Below, piece by piece: positions 1-10,087 of a stretch of DNA of 29,065 nucleotides (its first letter is position 1; each line of letters begins with the position of its first letter). The notes under the pieces were generated by a model that saw nothing but the letters and a program-made list of their open reading frames with translations, was not told the origin of the DNA and made no database searches. The DNA is taken from contig JADNYJ010000409.1 in NCBI GenBank assembly GCA_015501075.1, positions 1-29,065 of the forward strand. Reading direction: 5' to 3'. This stretch comes from Gymnopilus junonius (Eukaryota; Basidiomycota; Agaricomycetes; Agaricales; Galerinaceae). The position numbers were made by a program, and so were the translations under genes.

Positions 1-1312
1 GCTGTTACCGCCATTGATACTTGCACTGCCATCCAGCATAGGCGAGGAGCCCTGCATCTGATTCTGATTCCGAGTCTGCGGCGTCGGGGTCGACGAGGAA
101 GAGGACGTCGGATTTGGAGTTGATTCTGATTGGGATTTTGACTTGGAGTAGAAGGGACGGGGAGGGCATTAGGGCGTGTGGGAGGGGGTCCATGGTGAAA
201 TTAGCTGGGGAAGAAAGTCGAGGGGCGGGCGTTGGGGCGGATTTCGCCAGAGGGGGCTTGTAAAGCAGAAAGTCAGTCAGTTACATCCGTCGAATAGCTT
301 CAGTCTAGAGCCAAAAAGGGAAGTAGAAAGGAAGCACGAAGCAAGAAATGGAATAGGGATAGAGAACAAGAGAGAAATAGAAGAAGGGAGTAATGGCCCC
401 AAGGAGGAGGAAATACGCGAAGAATCGGACGCGGTAAGGCGTTAGAAGTCAGAAGGGGTCGGATTCGTCGTCTGAACGGTAGGTATCCCGATCGAAGCCA
501 TGGCAGCAACGAGGACAAAGAGGGAATATTGCCCTGTCCTATCCTATCCTCCCATGCCTACGCCCAAGCGTAATGCGTAATGCGTGTGTGGATATACAAT
601 AGTAACAGCCGGCATTGGAAAAATGGACGGTCATTTGAAATGACAAGAATAGGAGCTGTACGAAATGGAAAAAATTTTTGGGTAAAACTGAAACATACCA
701 GGTGTAGGCAGACCGCTGTACTGATCGCCAGATGCTGAGCCTTGCCGTGAAGGATCAAGGAGGGAGTGGTGGGCAATATACCGGGGATTGACCACTGATA
801 AGCGCAATCTATCACACATAACAATCAGCATGGGGCTCCACACAGCAAAAAAAAAAAGAAAGCGCACCTGCTGTTGGAATATCTGATTCTGAAGCTGCTG
901 GAGCTGTTGCAGCTGGGACAGCCTTATCTGCTGTTCGAGAAGCTGGGGGTTGTACGCGGAGCCCGAGGGGCCTGTACCAGCAGCACTTCCCGCCGCGGTC
1001 CCACCCGAACCAGAAGCGCCAGCGCCAGCAGCTGCAGCAGCAGACTGAGCCGCGAGCTGCTGCTGCTGGAGTATACTGCTCTCCTGCATCTGCACGAGAT
1101 TGTTGAGCAGGCTCATCGTGAGCTGGGCATTGGGATCTGAGCGTTGTGCCGGAGCCGGTTGCTGTCGGCGAAGGAGAGGCAGTCGTGGCGGTGTTGGATG
1201 GGCCGGCGGTGGGGGTGGCTGCATTGGAGAGGAAAGGGGAGAAGATATTGGATAGTTGTTGGTCTGGCGGCAGGAGAGAGGCGAGAAAGTCTCTCTGCGA
1301 TTGAGAGTCCAT
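1..1312 (-). CDS. Gln/Ala/Ser-rich protein of unknown function, 5' part, frame apparently disrupted, runs off the window
   Basis: The likely start is the ATG at 1312-1310, opening MDSQSQRDFLASLLPPDQQ. That frame stays sensible to about 1150 and then turns into unrelated sequence. A different frame continues with SLLNNLVQMQESS, an Ala/Gly/Ser stretch and a Gln-rich helix-like segment (QLQQLQQLQNQ) ending at a GTGCGC donor near 868. No GT-AG intron fits between the two frames, so a one-base indel at about 1140-1200 is suspected. A short second exon near 734-690 would encode SASGDQYSGLPTPG, but its phase does not match the donor. The last 200 bases hold low-complexity Ser/Thr/Asn/Gln text spread over more than one frame. 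Low-complexity Gln/Ser/Pro regions like this are common in fungal transcriptional regulators, but no DNA-binding domain is visible. I do not recognise the family. Confidence 0.45.
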
Positions 1313-2261
1313 TGCGTTGTGGCAGCCAGGAGAGAGCCTTTGCTCAGGGACATCATTTTTCAAATGGATAATCTCTTTTCGGATTCGGAGCTCCGGCCGT
1401 TCGGTCCGTCCCTTTTCTTTCCTCTTTCCTTTCCGTTCGATCATTTTCATCCTTTTACCGGTGCCTTTATGGATCCTCGAGGCTGTCTTGCTGGACAAGG
1501 ACTTCTGATAACGAAAATACCTCTCCTCTCCTGGTCCATCTCCCTAGCGCTCCAGAGCAGTCCTAATGCTAATTCCCACTCTTCACTACTATAAAAAGAC
1601 AGAATGGACAGTCGATCATCCCCTTTGCCCACGCCTCACCCAATTCGCATTGTTCAACCTACTCACCTCGGGCGTCAGCTTCAAACCCACCTCAAAGCAG
1701 CGTGAAATCAAAAGTACACATACGGTCATAATACACGTGATATAGACTGATGATCTAACGCGTCTTCAATCTCATCAGGCTCATGACTGGAGTTTGACGC
1801 GGTCAGGTTCAACACCCGACTCGGAATATAATGGCAAGCTGTTCTCGCTTAGAATGTAAGTATGTCGAATACCAAGCTGGTTGATCTATGCCATACTTTC
1901 TGCTCTTCCTATAGCACTCCTGTCTGAAAAAGGCGAATCACTCGTTCGTGAGTCGGCTTGGAACAAAAAGCGAGATCTACTCATTCACGCCTCGCCCAAT
2001 GCACATCCTGCGCAATTAAATCCCCAACAAACAGTGTCAGTGTCATTTCAATTGACAAGTGAAATTATAGATACACGTGATATTCGGAATAGATTTTTCT
2101 TCAAATTCTTGTCATTTAACATTCAAATCTTCCACCCTATCTTAACAGCAAACACCAAGCATGAACATCGACGCAAGCATCTACTCAGAAACCATAAACC
2201 TCCATAATGTTGTCAGTGGATGAATCACTCCCCAAGTCCAATATCCCACCCTGATCTTTTC
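1313..2261. other. Intergenic stretch with no recognised gene
   Basis: I see no reading frame with family features and no RNA gene. The element CACGTG occurs twice in similar context (near 1733 and 2073), which may be chance. The 5' part of the BTB pseudogene that follows may lie in the last few hundred bases but is too altered to place. Confidence 0.4.
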
Positions 2262-3121
2262 TTAATATTCTTAATAACTTCTTCCAATTCATCTACCCCC
2301 CGCAAACATCCAACCGCCAGGAAACGTCACCTTAAAAACTGTAGCAGCAGTGGCTGAGGGCCGTGAAGAAGAAGAATGAAGTATCTTCTGCCATGAATAC
2401 TTGCAAACAGTGCGGCTGAGGTGAACTCGACGGTCCCTCAGGTAAGTACGAGGAGTTTTCTTAGATTGACGATTGGATGTTGTTAAAGTGGGTTCACTCC
2501 CCAAATATGCCCCCAGCACTATCCCCTCTTATCTTTATCTCTGATAGTTCGCTCATCATTTGACGATGGTAAGAGAGTTTCTTCCTGATCAGGCATCGGA
2601 GGTGTTTCTCCATGCTATGAAGCATGACTATTCCGATCTCATGAACAAAGCAGCCTGTCATTTTGCTCTCCCACAACGCTTCGTTCAAGGTCTCTAGACA
2701 ATTATCGCCCTATTTCATTTTACCATGGGTCAGTACCTCAATCTCTCTAGGGTTAATCTCCATATTATTCCAAGCACCATTGAAAAAAAAATTCTTTTGC
2801 AGCTCGAATACCAAAACGCATGACGGCTCGCATTCGAAAAAAGCGGCTCACGACATCTGCAGAAACTCCCACGTAGAGGCTGCAGAGACGTGCTTGCTCG
2901 CTTTCTGCCATGATCAATACTCTGATGGCAAAATAGATGTTGATTTATGCAGGACCTGCCATGCTCATTGCCTTGCATGGCTGAGCGATCTGGAACAAAT
3001 CAGCAGCCTGTCCGAGTTAAAGAAAGCGGCCTTGAACAAAAAGCCGCAAAACGAACCTGTCGAAGACGTGATCATGCCATTGTGCAAGTTTTGCAAAGAC
3101 GGAAGAGATTTTCGGCTCTGA
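2262..3121 (+). pseudogene. BTB/POZ domain protein, decayed tandem paralogue of the gene at 3267-4305
   Basis: Segments match the intact neighbour in order. FFQFIYP (near 2285) corresponds to VFQFVYP, VSSAMNTC to IFSAMKTC, VFLHAMKHDYSDL to IFLHGVKHDYTNL, YFILPWV to HFIMPWV, and CLAWLSDLE to TLAWLSDLD. Lesions are visible directly. The acceptor equivalent to GACGACAG of the neighbour reads GACGATGG. There is one extra T in the run at 2661-2664. LEYQNAW has a TGA at 2821-2823 in place of the Trp codon, and the A run at 2837-2842 has one extra A. The middle of the BTB domain (2300-2400) also changes frame. The first exon cannot be located. Substitution plus several indels makes simple sequencing error an unlikely explanation for the whole set. 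No complete product is expected. Confidence 0.82.
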
Positions 3122-3266
3122 TCTGCCGGAATTGCTTTGTGGAGGTAAATATCCATAAATAAATCTCGCTCCACAACTTTTGCTACCATCTCCCCAGAAT
3201 ATCTGTATTTCCTCGCTACTGTCACTATATTATAGAAATTGACGAAGGTGCAAGGACGCACGAACA

Positions 3267-4305
3267 ATGTCAGTCAGTGATCGTTCAAACGCTCATTAGT
3301 TACTTGAAGACCTGCCCTGATTTTGTCTATACAGTCTGTTGAATGTTCCAGTGATTCTGATCTTACGATCCAGTCTTCAGATGGCGTTCTATTCCTCATT
3401 CACCGAAAGAACCTTGAAGCAATAACAGGTGCATTCCCCGGACCAGAATTCAGTACCGGAGGCGAAGTCGTTCGCCTTACCGAACCCACGAGCATCCTCG
3501 AGGTCGTCTTCCAGTTCGTCTACCCACGAAGGCATCCAACTCTTAACGAGCTTGATTTTAAAAGTGTGGCGGCGGTTGCAGAGGCGGTTGAGAAGTACGA
3601 GATCTTTTCTGCCATGAAGACGTGTGAAGTACGGTTGAGGTGAATCCAGCTTGACTATACTCTTCGATACTTTACTGACATCGCACCATTATGACGACAG
3701 TCAGTTCATCCCCGAGCATGCGGAGAAGATCTTTCTCCATGGCGTGAAACATGATTATACTAACCTTATAGATGATGCGGCTTACCATCTGCTCTCCCGC
3801 CAGACCTCTTTCCGCATCTTGAAGCAACTTCCACCCCATTTCATCATGCCATGGGTGAAGTGAAGTCTCCGTGTTCTTTTCCTCTCCATCAGTTCGAGTC
3901 TTACTAAAATGCCCTCAGCTTGAGTACCAGAACGCATGGCGGCATATATTTGAAAATACTGCTAATAATATCCGTCGCTCAAACATGGATGCGACCAGCA
4001 TCTGCCATGAAATTGGCTATGACGAAGAACTAGACGAATATTATATAGATTTCTGCAGAAATTGCATTGCTCACACTCTTGCATGGCTGAGCGACCTGGA
4101 CGCGATTGACAGTCTTCCCGAGTTGAAGGCGGCGGTCTCCAAGACACAACCCTACAGTAAAATTGCTGTCACTGTGGACCCGTTGTTGTGCGACGTGTGC
4201 AATGACGACCACCATTGCAGGGGTCTCTCTCCCATTGCGCGGCTCTTTCGGAAAAAGCTTGACGCTGTTCCACCATTCACACATTTCTTGCAGCCAAAAG
4301 CTTGA
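3267..4305 (+). CDS. BTB/POZ domain protein (Agaricomycete-expanded family), intact
   Basis: Four exons give 283 aa: 3267-3272, 3335-3639, 3701-3854 and 3919-4305. Introns are 61-64 nt with GT-AG ends and consistent phases. The first exon encodes only Met-Ser, and the reading then opens with the typical SSDLTIQSSDGVLF-like start of this family. Residues from about 8 to 100 form the BTB/POZ fold (HRKNLE, then VFQFVYP, then KYEIFSAM). The middle has FLHGVKHDY and the conserved FIMPWLEYQNAW across the last splice site. The C-terminal third contains paired cysteines (FCRNC, LLCDVC) and ends FTHFLQPKA, as is usual for these proteins. BTB domains mediate dimerisation and can link substrates to Cullin-3 ligases; the partner here is unknown. 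The decayed paralogue upstream points to a local tandem duplication. A MITE lies 51 bp after the stop. Confidence 0.88.
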
Positions 4306-4356
4306 GTTTGTAGGTACTATAATGCAATATGATTGATCCAAATATGCATGTACATA

Positions 4357-4421
4357 CACTGCTGGCAACAGGTTATTTAAGTTGACCAAAAATGATTAAG
4401 AAAATAAATTAAACATGTTTA
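4357..4421 (+). repeat. Left terminal inverted repeat of the MITE
   Basis: 65 nt, 62 of which are identical to the reverse complement of 4935-4999. The conserved block includes CAACAGGTTATTTAAGT and AAATTAAACATGTTTA. Confidence 0.88.
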
Positions 4422-4934
4422 TGTTCTTGGTCTGCTTTTCCGTCACATAAAATCTATTTTCAACTCAACAATTGCTGGTACAGAAATTCTTTTGTCAAAC
4501 ACTTCATTTTTAGCATATTTATAGGCCTATTAAATGCAATACTTGTGCTAAATTTTTTTGATCAAAAATGGTGACAGAAAGGTAGAGTTTATTGTTTTAT
4601 TGTTCTCGTTGTCAATTGTAGTATTTAAGACAAGTTTTGGTCCCTTTAAAATAAGGTAAAAATATTTTCAATTCAGTTTGGGTGCGAAACATTGTTCTTT
4701 TTGTTTATCCAACAACAAAAATTCTTGCTAAATTTATCATTTACGAGACAACAAAAGAAATTGTGAATGTGAAATTTAACAAAAGCTTTTGTCTATACAA
4801 AAACACGATGTAAACTTTAGATTCTGTGGGGCTAAGAACTTTATAATACAGGTAGAATCTGTATTATATTTTTTCAGAATTAAAATATATCATTTTTAAT
4901 AGATTCAAGAACTCGAAAAACGGTCGAAAACATG

Positions 4935-4999
4935 TAAACATGTTTAATTTATTTTTTTAATCATTTTTAGTCTACTTAAATAACCTGTTGCCAGCAGTG
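4935..4999 (-). repeat. Right terminal inverted repeat of the MITE
   Basis: Reverse complement of 4357-4421 with three substitutions. It is followed at once by ATA, which also precedes the left repeat. Confidence 0.88.
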
Positions 5000-5069
5000 A
5001 TAGTACTTGTGGTAAAAGTTCTAGTTAACGTGTTCCCACAAAAATTTATCCTCCCCTCCCAAAAGCAAA

Positions 5070-5111
5070 TGGGGGCACCGCGGATCGAACGCGGGACCTT
5101 TAGATTACACC
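5070..5111 (-). pseudogene. Truncated tRNA-Phe: 3' half only
   Basis: These 42 nt match the 3' half of the tRNA at 5229-5315 with two differences. They cover the end of the intron, the 3' anticodon strand, the variable region, the T arm and the 3' acceptor strand. The expected 5' half (GGGGGCATAGCTCAG) is absent from the next 150 bp, so no cloverleaf can form. The T stem here is fully paired (CCGCG with CGCGG), whereas the intact copy has one T-G pair. Retention of intron sequence suggests a DNA-level duplication rather than copying of a mature tRNA. Confidence 0.8.
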
Positions 5112-5221
5112 GTCACGCGTGGCAGGTCACAAAAGTCGCGACTACTTGGAGTTTGAAAATTATAATTGACTTGGCTTCTCTCAAACAAGCTTGCAAGGAT
5201 ACTTTACTCTTTAAAGGAGAG

Positions 5222-5225
5222 AAAA
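5222..5225 (-). terminator. Pol III T-run terminator of tRNA-Phe
   Basis: Four T residues on the minus strand, four bases past the discriminator base of the tRNA. This is the minimal form of a Pol III stop. Confidence 0.55.
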
Positions 5226-5228
5226 GAG

Positions 5229-5315
5229 TGGGGGCACCGCGGATCGAACGCAGGACCTTTAGAATACACCTCGGCTGGCTTCAGTCTACTGCTCTCCCAG
5301 CTGAGCTATGCCCCC
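5229..5315 (-). tRNA. tRNA-Phe(GAA) with a 14-nt intron
   Basis: Read on the minus strand, the acceptor GGGGGCA pairs with TGCCCCC, followed by discriminator A. The D arm is GCTC-AGCTGGGA-GAGC and contains the A box. The anticodon loop starts CTGAAG, giving anticodon GAA. The T arm CTGCG-TTCGATC-CGCGG contains the B box. The anticodon stem pairs TAGA with TCTA, with a weak first pair. Between the base after the anticodon and the 3' stem there are 14 extra bases, the standard intron position for nuclear tRNAs. Without the intron the length is the normal 73 nt including the discriminator. The product decodes UUC and UUU. Confidence 0.92.
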
Positions 5316-5459
5316 GAATGTAAACTATTGGCGATTTACCTCTGTGAGGTAGAATTACATTTCAACTCGCGTTTCGACCCCTTTGAACAATGCTTAATAT
5401 TGCAATAGAAAGCCAGAGTCCTACAAATGGGAAATTGGGGGGAGTAAGTGCACACTTTC

Positions 5460-6472
5460 TTAAATGGAGACAATAAAAAGGCGGTAGACTTCATCGTCGA
5501 CAGAAATTCGGGCTAGGTTGGGAGGTGTGGCCTTGACATAATCACTGGACGTAGGTAGTTCTGTTAGTCCGGTGAGCCTTTCCTTTCCCTTCATGAGGAT
5601 CACGCGCGTCTTTCTGGGGCCAAAGAAATGCTGGATGAAAATAACACATCAGTAACTTTGAATAACACCATGGCGGAAAGGGTGAAAGACGAACGTGGTT
5701 CCACATATCGATTGTCCTGGCCACCTTTCCTCCTTTCTTATGCTTCATGATAGTCTGAATTCCAAGAGAGGCTAAGCTATCTGACAGTTTGGACAGAGTC
5801 AGCGTCGTGAAGACCTAGAATAGTAACACTGCGGAGAAGGACGCACTGACTACTGGAATGATGGAGATGATGGGCAAGTGTGATCGATGTTTATCTTTGT
5901 CAGTGAGCGTTGCTGCGCTGCGTACTGCGTTCAAAAATCTATGTTCATCGCGATGACGCTTCAGTCAGCAGGTAGATGGGACATATGAGTGACACTTACT
6001 CTAACCAATCTGCTTCGCCCACATCGTGGGATATGAATGGATGAGGCTGGGCGTCTGAAGGAGGAGGCAATGCAGGGAAACCTTTATCTAGTGACTTTCC
6101 CAAACCAGCAATAAATGTTGGCTTGAAAGAGGGATACAAAAGTTCGGATGGCGGTGCACGAGAGAAGGACAATGGCAGCTCGGGAGGCTGGAATGGCGAT
6201 ATTGAGGATGCTTCAGCTGGCGGGGCAGCGATCCCAGGGGGAGCAGCCACCCCTGGCGGGAGAGAAGAATGTTCTGGGCTACTAGGAGAAGACGCGTAGT
6301 AGGTTCGATCAGAGGTGGTGGCACTAGACGCGAACTCTGGAACGGGTATTTTCTCCGGACGAGCTGTGTCGTGGTCACTCGGGGCATAAGACGGTGGTGG
6401 CTGAAAAAGTGAAGACGAATTGTATGAACTCGGACCTTCTTGAGGGTTGTCCATGGTGCGATTTGGTTCCAA
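5460..6472 (-). CDS. Conserved fungal protein of unknown function with a WNxxFFxPR motif
   Basis: Four exons on the minus strand give 282 aa: 6472-6000, 5938-5854, 5814-5695 and 5630-5460. All introns are GT-AG, 40-65 nt, and in phase. The N-terminal 140 residues are Pro/Ser-rich and probably disordered. The conserved part starts at about residue 120 with PSFKPTF, then ALPPPSDAQPHPFISHDV, then DWLEFL across the first splice site. The second half is a compact domain ending MWNHHFFGPRKTRVILMKG (residues about 223-241). From memory, proteins with this order (Pro-rich start, HPF..HDV..DW..FL, a variable middle, WN..FF.PR) occur widely in basidiomycetes without assigned function. A second in-frame Met lies six codons after the first. 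No signal peptide is visible. The tRNA-Phe gene is on the same strand 145 bp beyond the stop. Confidence 0.85.
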
Positions 6473-6939
6473 AGGGTCCTCAAAGTATGGGGGAGGAGAG
6501 AGAAGGACTACACTCGCCTGCGCGGACTGTACATATTTAAGTACGAAGTCATTTGATGGTTATCAAGGACATTCATAGAACCGCAGTCTAGAACCAATCA
6601 TAGTTCAACGACAATATATATACGTACCTTTAAACCACGTCGCTGATTTCTATACACGCCATGTGATTACTCTTTTTTATGATGAACATCAATGACCTTC
6701 AGTTTTGCCATCTTTTTTCTCCGAGGAGCAAGATTCAGGACTTCCCTGCTCACGATACTAGTAGTAACTCGTCAGTCAAAAACATTACATCTTTCTTATT
6801 AAAAATGGAAGTGACAACTCCCTTGTCGACAATAGTACTGCTTGCGGGATAGTAGAACCGGACATGTCCTGCGTTTGAGGTCAGAAGCTCGTAAACGACT
6901 TAACGGCCTTCGTTCTGTAATTCATGGGTTCAGTTTTCG
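6473..6939. other. Intergenic stretch, nothing recognised
   Basis: Upstream DNA of the minus-strand gene at 5460-6472. I see no gene-like frame, RNA or repeat. Confidence 0.45.
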
Positions 6940-7250
6940 TATCCGTTTATATTTCCGACCACCTATAAGTCTCTATTTTCTGAACGTGAATCCCTGTTGA
7001 AATTGTCAGACTTTTGCAGGAAACGTCCTAGGCTCAATTTGTTGCGTGTTTTATTTTTGTTCTTCGATTTACCTCCAGTAACATTCTCTATCTCTAGTGA
7101 GAAAATGTGGAAAAACAGGGTGGCGCATGGCTGAGCCTCGACAAGCTATCGGAAATCTGCAGGTTTGGGTAAGTCTTGGAGAAGACCGATGACATAACAC
7201 TCTGTTCGAATAGACAAACAATTCCTACGGATTAGTTCTCAAACTAAGGG

Positions 7251-7257
7251 TATAAAA
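7251..7257 (+). promoter_or_regulatory. TATA box of the left AA9 copy
   Basis: TATAAAA 59 bp before the ATG. The same GTATAAAAGAC context is present before the intact copy on the other arm. Confidence 0.6.
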
Positions 7258-7309
7258 GACAACATTGAGGACAGACGTAGAGCGAGACAAACATTCCTTT
7301 ATCTTCAAG

Positions 7310-8486
7310 ATGTTCAGAAAGAAATTTTCGATAGTTATCGCGTTTTCATTCTCCTCTTTGGTCTCCTCTCATTGTACGTTTTGTTCTAATTTCCTTGTTT
7401 ACCGAATGTTCCTATGCCCGTTAGACACAATCCCTGACCTTATCGTAGGAGGGACGAACACGGGATACTGGGTTAATGTCAAGAAGACCAATAACTTTGA
7501 CAGTCAGGCCCCGGTCAGTGACACCTAGTGTTTTCCATCTCTGCTTCACAGATTGTGATCCATTTAGGTTACTGATGTCACCAGCATTGATCTGCGATGC
7601 TACACGTCCCAAAGTAACGCAGTCGCATCGACTGCCACAGTTGAAGCAGGATCACCATTGGTATTCAGGCTGATGGACCAATCTACCACCCGGGTGTAAG
7701 TTCGTTGGATTGATGGGAAGCAAAGTGTTAATAACTTTGCCAGGTTATTAATGTTTACATGGCGAAAGCTCCCGAGAACAACGTAGCCTCATGGGACGGC
7801 GATGACGCCGTTTGGTTTAAGGTACGAACCGCTACCAATCTTCTCTTCTATGACCTCCCTGACATTATCCCTAGGTTTTCGAAATCAGCGCAGTCACCGA
7901 TGGCGGAGACCATCACCTTCCCTGGACAGGTATGTACCATCCTTTTGGAAGTTTTTTGCCCTCTCATTACCAACGCGCGTTTCAGGAATTATCACCGTCT
8001 TCATTCCGAAGAATCTGCCCGATGGACAGTATCTCGTCCGCACTGAGCAAATCGCTCTCCATACCGCTAGTACATTCGGTAGTGGTAAGAAATTTATTAT
8101 TAACAAAGATAATCCTTTAGATCTCATTTCATTCCCTACCAGCTCAATTCTACATCAGCTGCGCTCAGATCAATGTGACGAACGGAGGTAGTGGAACACC
8201 CGGGCCTCTCGGGCCACTCCTGGTGTCTACACCGGATATGTTAGTCTATTCCCTTTTTATTCCTGCAGTTTTATTCATAAATTATAGAGGAACCGGAATT
8301 CTGATTAACATTTACTATCATGAGTGAAGTCTGAAACCAGATGCTCTGTCGACGTCTAATATTTCTTCCCCTTATAACAGCCATCCCAGCCAACTACACT
8401 CAGTCCGGTCCCGTGAGTTAATTGCCATCTACGACCCAAAATTCAGGCTGATGTTTCTGTTCATATAGGCTGTCTGGTCTGGTTGA
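7310..8486 (+). pseudogene. AA9 lytic polysaccharide monooxygenase, decayed copy
   Basis: Ten exon remnants match the intact gene at 22126-23340 one to one: 7310-7373, 7425-7513, 7568-7695, 7744-7821, 7875-7929, 7986-8084, 8143-8239, 8290-8319, 8381-8412 and 8469-8486. The signal peptide, the N-terminal His-Tyr-Thr and the final VWSG are kept. Lesions relative to the intact copy are: a one-base loss near 7652; losses of two bases near 7906 and one near 7925; a one-base loss near 8210; a one-base loss in exon 8; and loss of the GT donor after exon 8 (ATGAGT at 8320 in place of GTAAGT). After the first lesion the frame meets a TAG within exon 4, before the conserved C-terminal half. Exon 6 is six bases shorter but in frame. 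AA9 enzymes oxidatively cleave cellulose and related glucans; this copy should not make one. Confidence 0.9.
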
Positions 8487-9823
8487 AGCAGTTCCTCCTT
8501 CTCTGGATTAATTTTAGTGCAACATGTGTTTTTTTTTTCAATCAAAACAAGGAAATTTGATTTGCAGTACTACTTGTCCGTCTTGGAACTGCGAGCTAGA
8601 TGTTAAGCGTTTGCCCCTTCTCTTAGCTACGAGTACTATCTGAGCAGCATATGGGTATTTTTAAATATTTTATCCCACTGCAATCTAGAACATGTGCTCG
8701 TACATTTGAGGTGTAACACTGAATCCCTGATTAAACCTAGATATCACGGTTCTGTATCACACGAGTACAGAATAAGCTGCCCAATTACATCATGTATATG
8801 TATATACTCTGCATTTTTTTGACTGCTTCTCAAGGCTGTCTAACGTCGACTGTTTAATTAAAGTCGCGGTCGCGGCCGTCGCTGACATTGGAAGTTGACC
8901 TCATTGCGGAGCTACGGAGGACGGACATAATACGCCAAGCATGCAATGTTTCAATCTGCTGGAGTGGAAGACAGCAGAGAGCAATGCTGAGTGGTGGTCG
9001 TTGGTTCGTAAATGGTCTGATGCCAAGCAAAGGTCGCCATTGACACAGCAGATCAGGCCTATTCTGACTTTGGGAATAGATGCTAACATGCTCAGACTGC
9101 GGTTCGTCATTCCAGCCACAGCCTCCTGGGAATTATTCTCTTCCGAGTGACCGTCGAACTTGAATCCAATCTGATCTTGACAATGATACAGGATTGAGCC
9201 TCGTCGGAGTAGTACTAGAAAGATAACATCCTAAGCACCAGAAAGTAGCGATAAATAGTTTAATAGAACATCAACTTCTCATCCCTTGCCTATATATCGA
9301 CAAAAAGGCTGTGACGGAAATTTAGCATGCTACACGATCATTCGATTTAGTTCAATTTGGTCGTAGTCGTTCAGATTCTGTCAGTTCCAAGTGGTCTGGT
9401 ACTTTCTGCTAGTATTATAATGGTTTCAGCTCTCACGAAGGACGCAACAGTTCTACGCTTTTACCAAAGGTTGAACTCTGATTCCTGCCCTCAAATATTA
9501 ATAGGCCACTCCGCATGCACTTTACTCTGGATTCGCGCTGCTGTGGTAATATTTAGAATGCACAGCCTGTGTCGTACTTACTTATAAACTAAGAATTAGG
9601 CATTCGGACATCCTCTGATATCTGGAAAGACGTGATTGGGTACGTAAGATCCTTAAAGTAAAATATTTCATCACCCCCACCGCCATCATCAGTATACCTT
9701 GATGGTCATTTTTCTCACTCATGAGTACGCTTATGCCCACTCTAAAATAAAAGACATCCTGTACTAAGGTGCCCAGAACGCAACTTCCACAATTAGATTG
9801 GCCTTGGCTTGGGACTTGTCATA

Positions 9824-9839
9824 AGTGGCACATGCCACT
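9824..9839. promoter_or_regulatory. Near-palindrome shared by both duplication arms
   Basis: AGTGGCACATGCCACT, matching a perfect 14-bp palindrome at 20880-20893 in the other arm. Its function is unknown. Confidence 0.3.
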
Positions 9840-10066
9840 CCCCATGTCAGCTCGGCGCACTCTAGTTGCCTATTATTGTTTCCCTATATCCTCTTTCCCT
9901 CCCATTTAAGTTTCAATCACACTTACTCTAATCACACTCCCGTGTGTTTTCTTATAGAGTACCAATCCAGGTTTCGGTGCCTATGACCTGTCGGTCAGAA
10001 GTGAGTCTAAAATCCCATGTGTGACGTATTGGACATAGCGCGCTCACTCGTACATCTGATGAGGGT

Positions 10067-10087
10067 GATGGTGGTGGTGGTGGTGGG
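10067..10087 (+). repeat. TGG trinucleotide microsatellite
   Basis: About seven consecutive TGG/GGT units in non-coding DNA. Confidence 0.8.

Larger units (their letters stand above)
4357..4999. mobile_element. MITE-like non-autonomous DNA transposon with 65-bp terminal inverted repeats
   Basis: The 643-bp element begins CACTGCTGGCAACAGG and ends with its reverse complement. The two ends match over 65 bp with three mismatches. The direct repeat ATA flanks the element (4354-4356 and 5000-5002), consistent with a 3-bp target duplication or a TA duplication with one extra base. The interior is strongly AT-rich and has no coding capacity, so movement would need a transposase from elsewhere. Terminal repeats starting CACTG near a TA site resemble Tc1/mariner-type ends, but the superfamily is not certain. 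Confidence 0.85.
6940..9870 (+). repeat. Left arm of an inverted duplication carrying an AA9 LPMO copy
   Basis: Matches the reverse complement of about 20870-23720. Shared landmarks in order are: GCAGGAAA near 7017; TGGCGCATGGCTGAGCCTCG at 7121-7140; ATGACATAACACTCTG before a TATA box; the whole AA9 gene; TCGACTGTTTAATTAAA near 8850; GCCCACTCTAAA near 9735; and a GTGGCAnnTGCCAC palindrome at 9825-9838. Arm limits are approximate because similarity fades gradually. Confidence 0.65.

Noticed and set aside
1733..2084. Two CACGTG sites in similar context (ACACGTGATA)
   Set aside because: A six-base palindrome recurring twice in 350 bp is weak evidence for a regulatory pair.
4988..5408. Plus-strand frames through the tRNA region
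   Set aside because: They read through the antisense of tRNA-Phe and its partial copy and are not protein genes.
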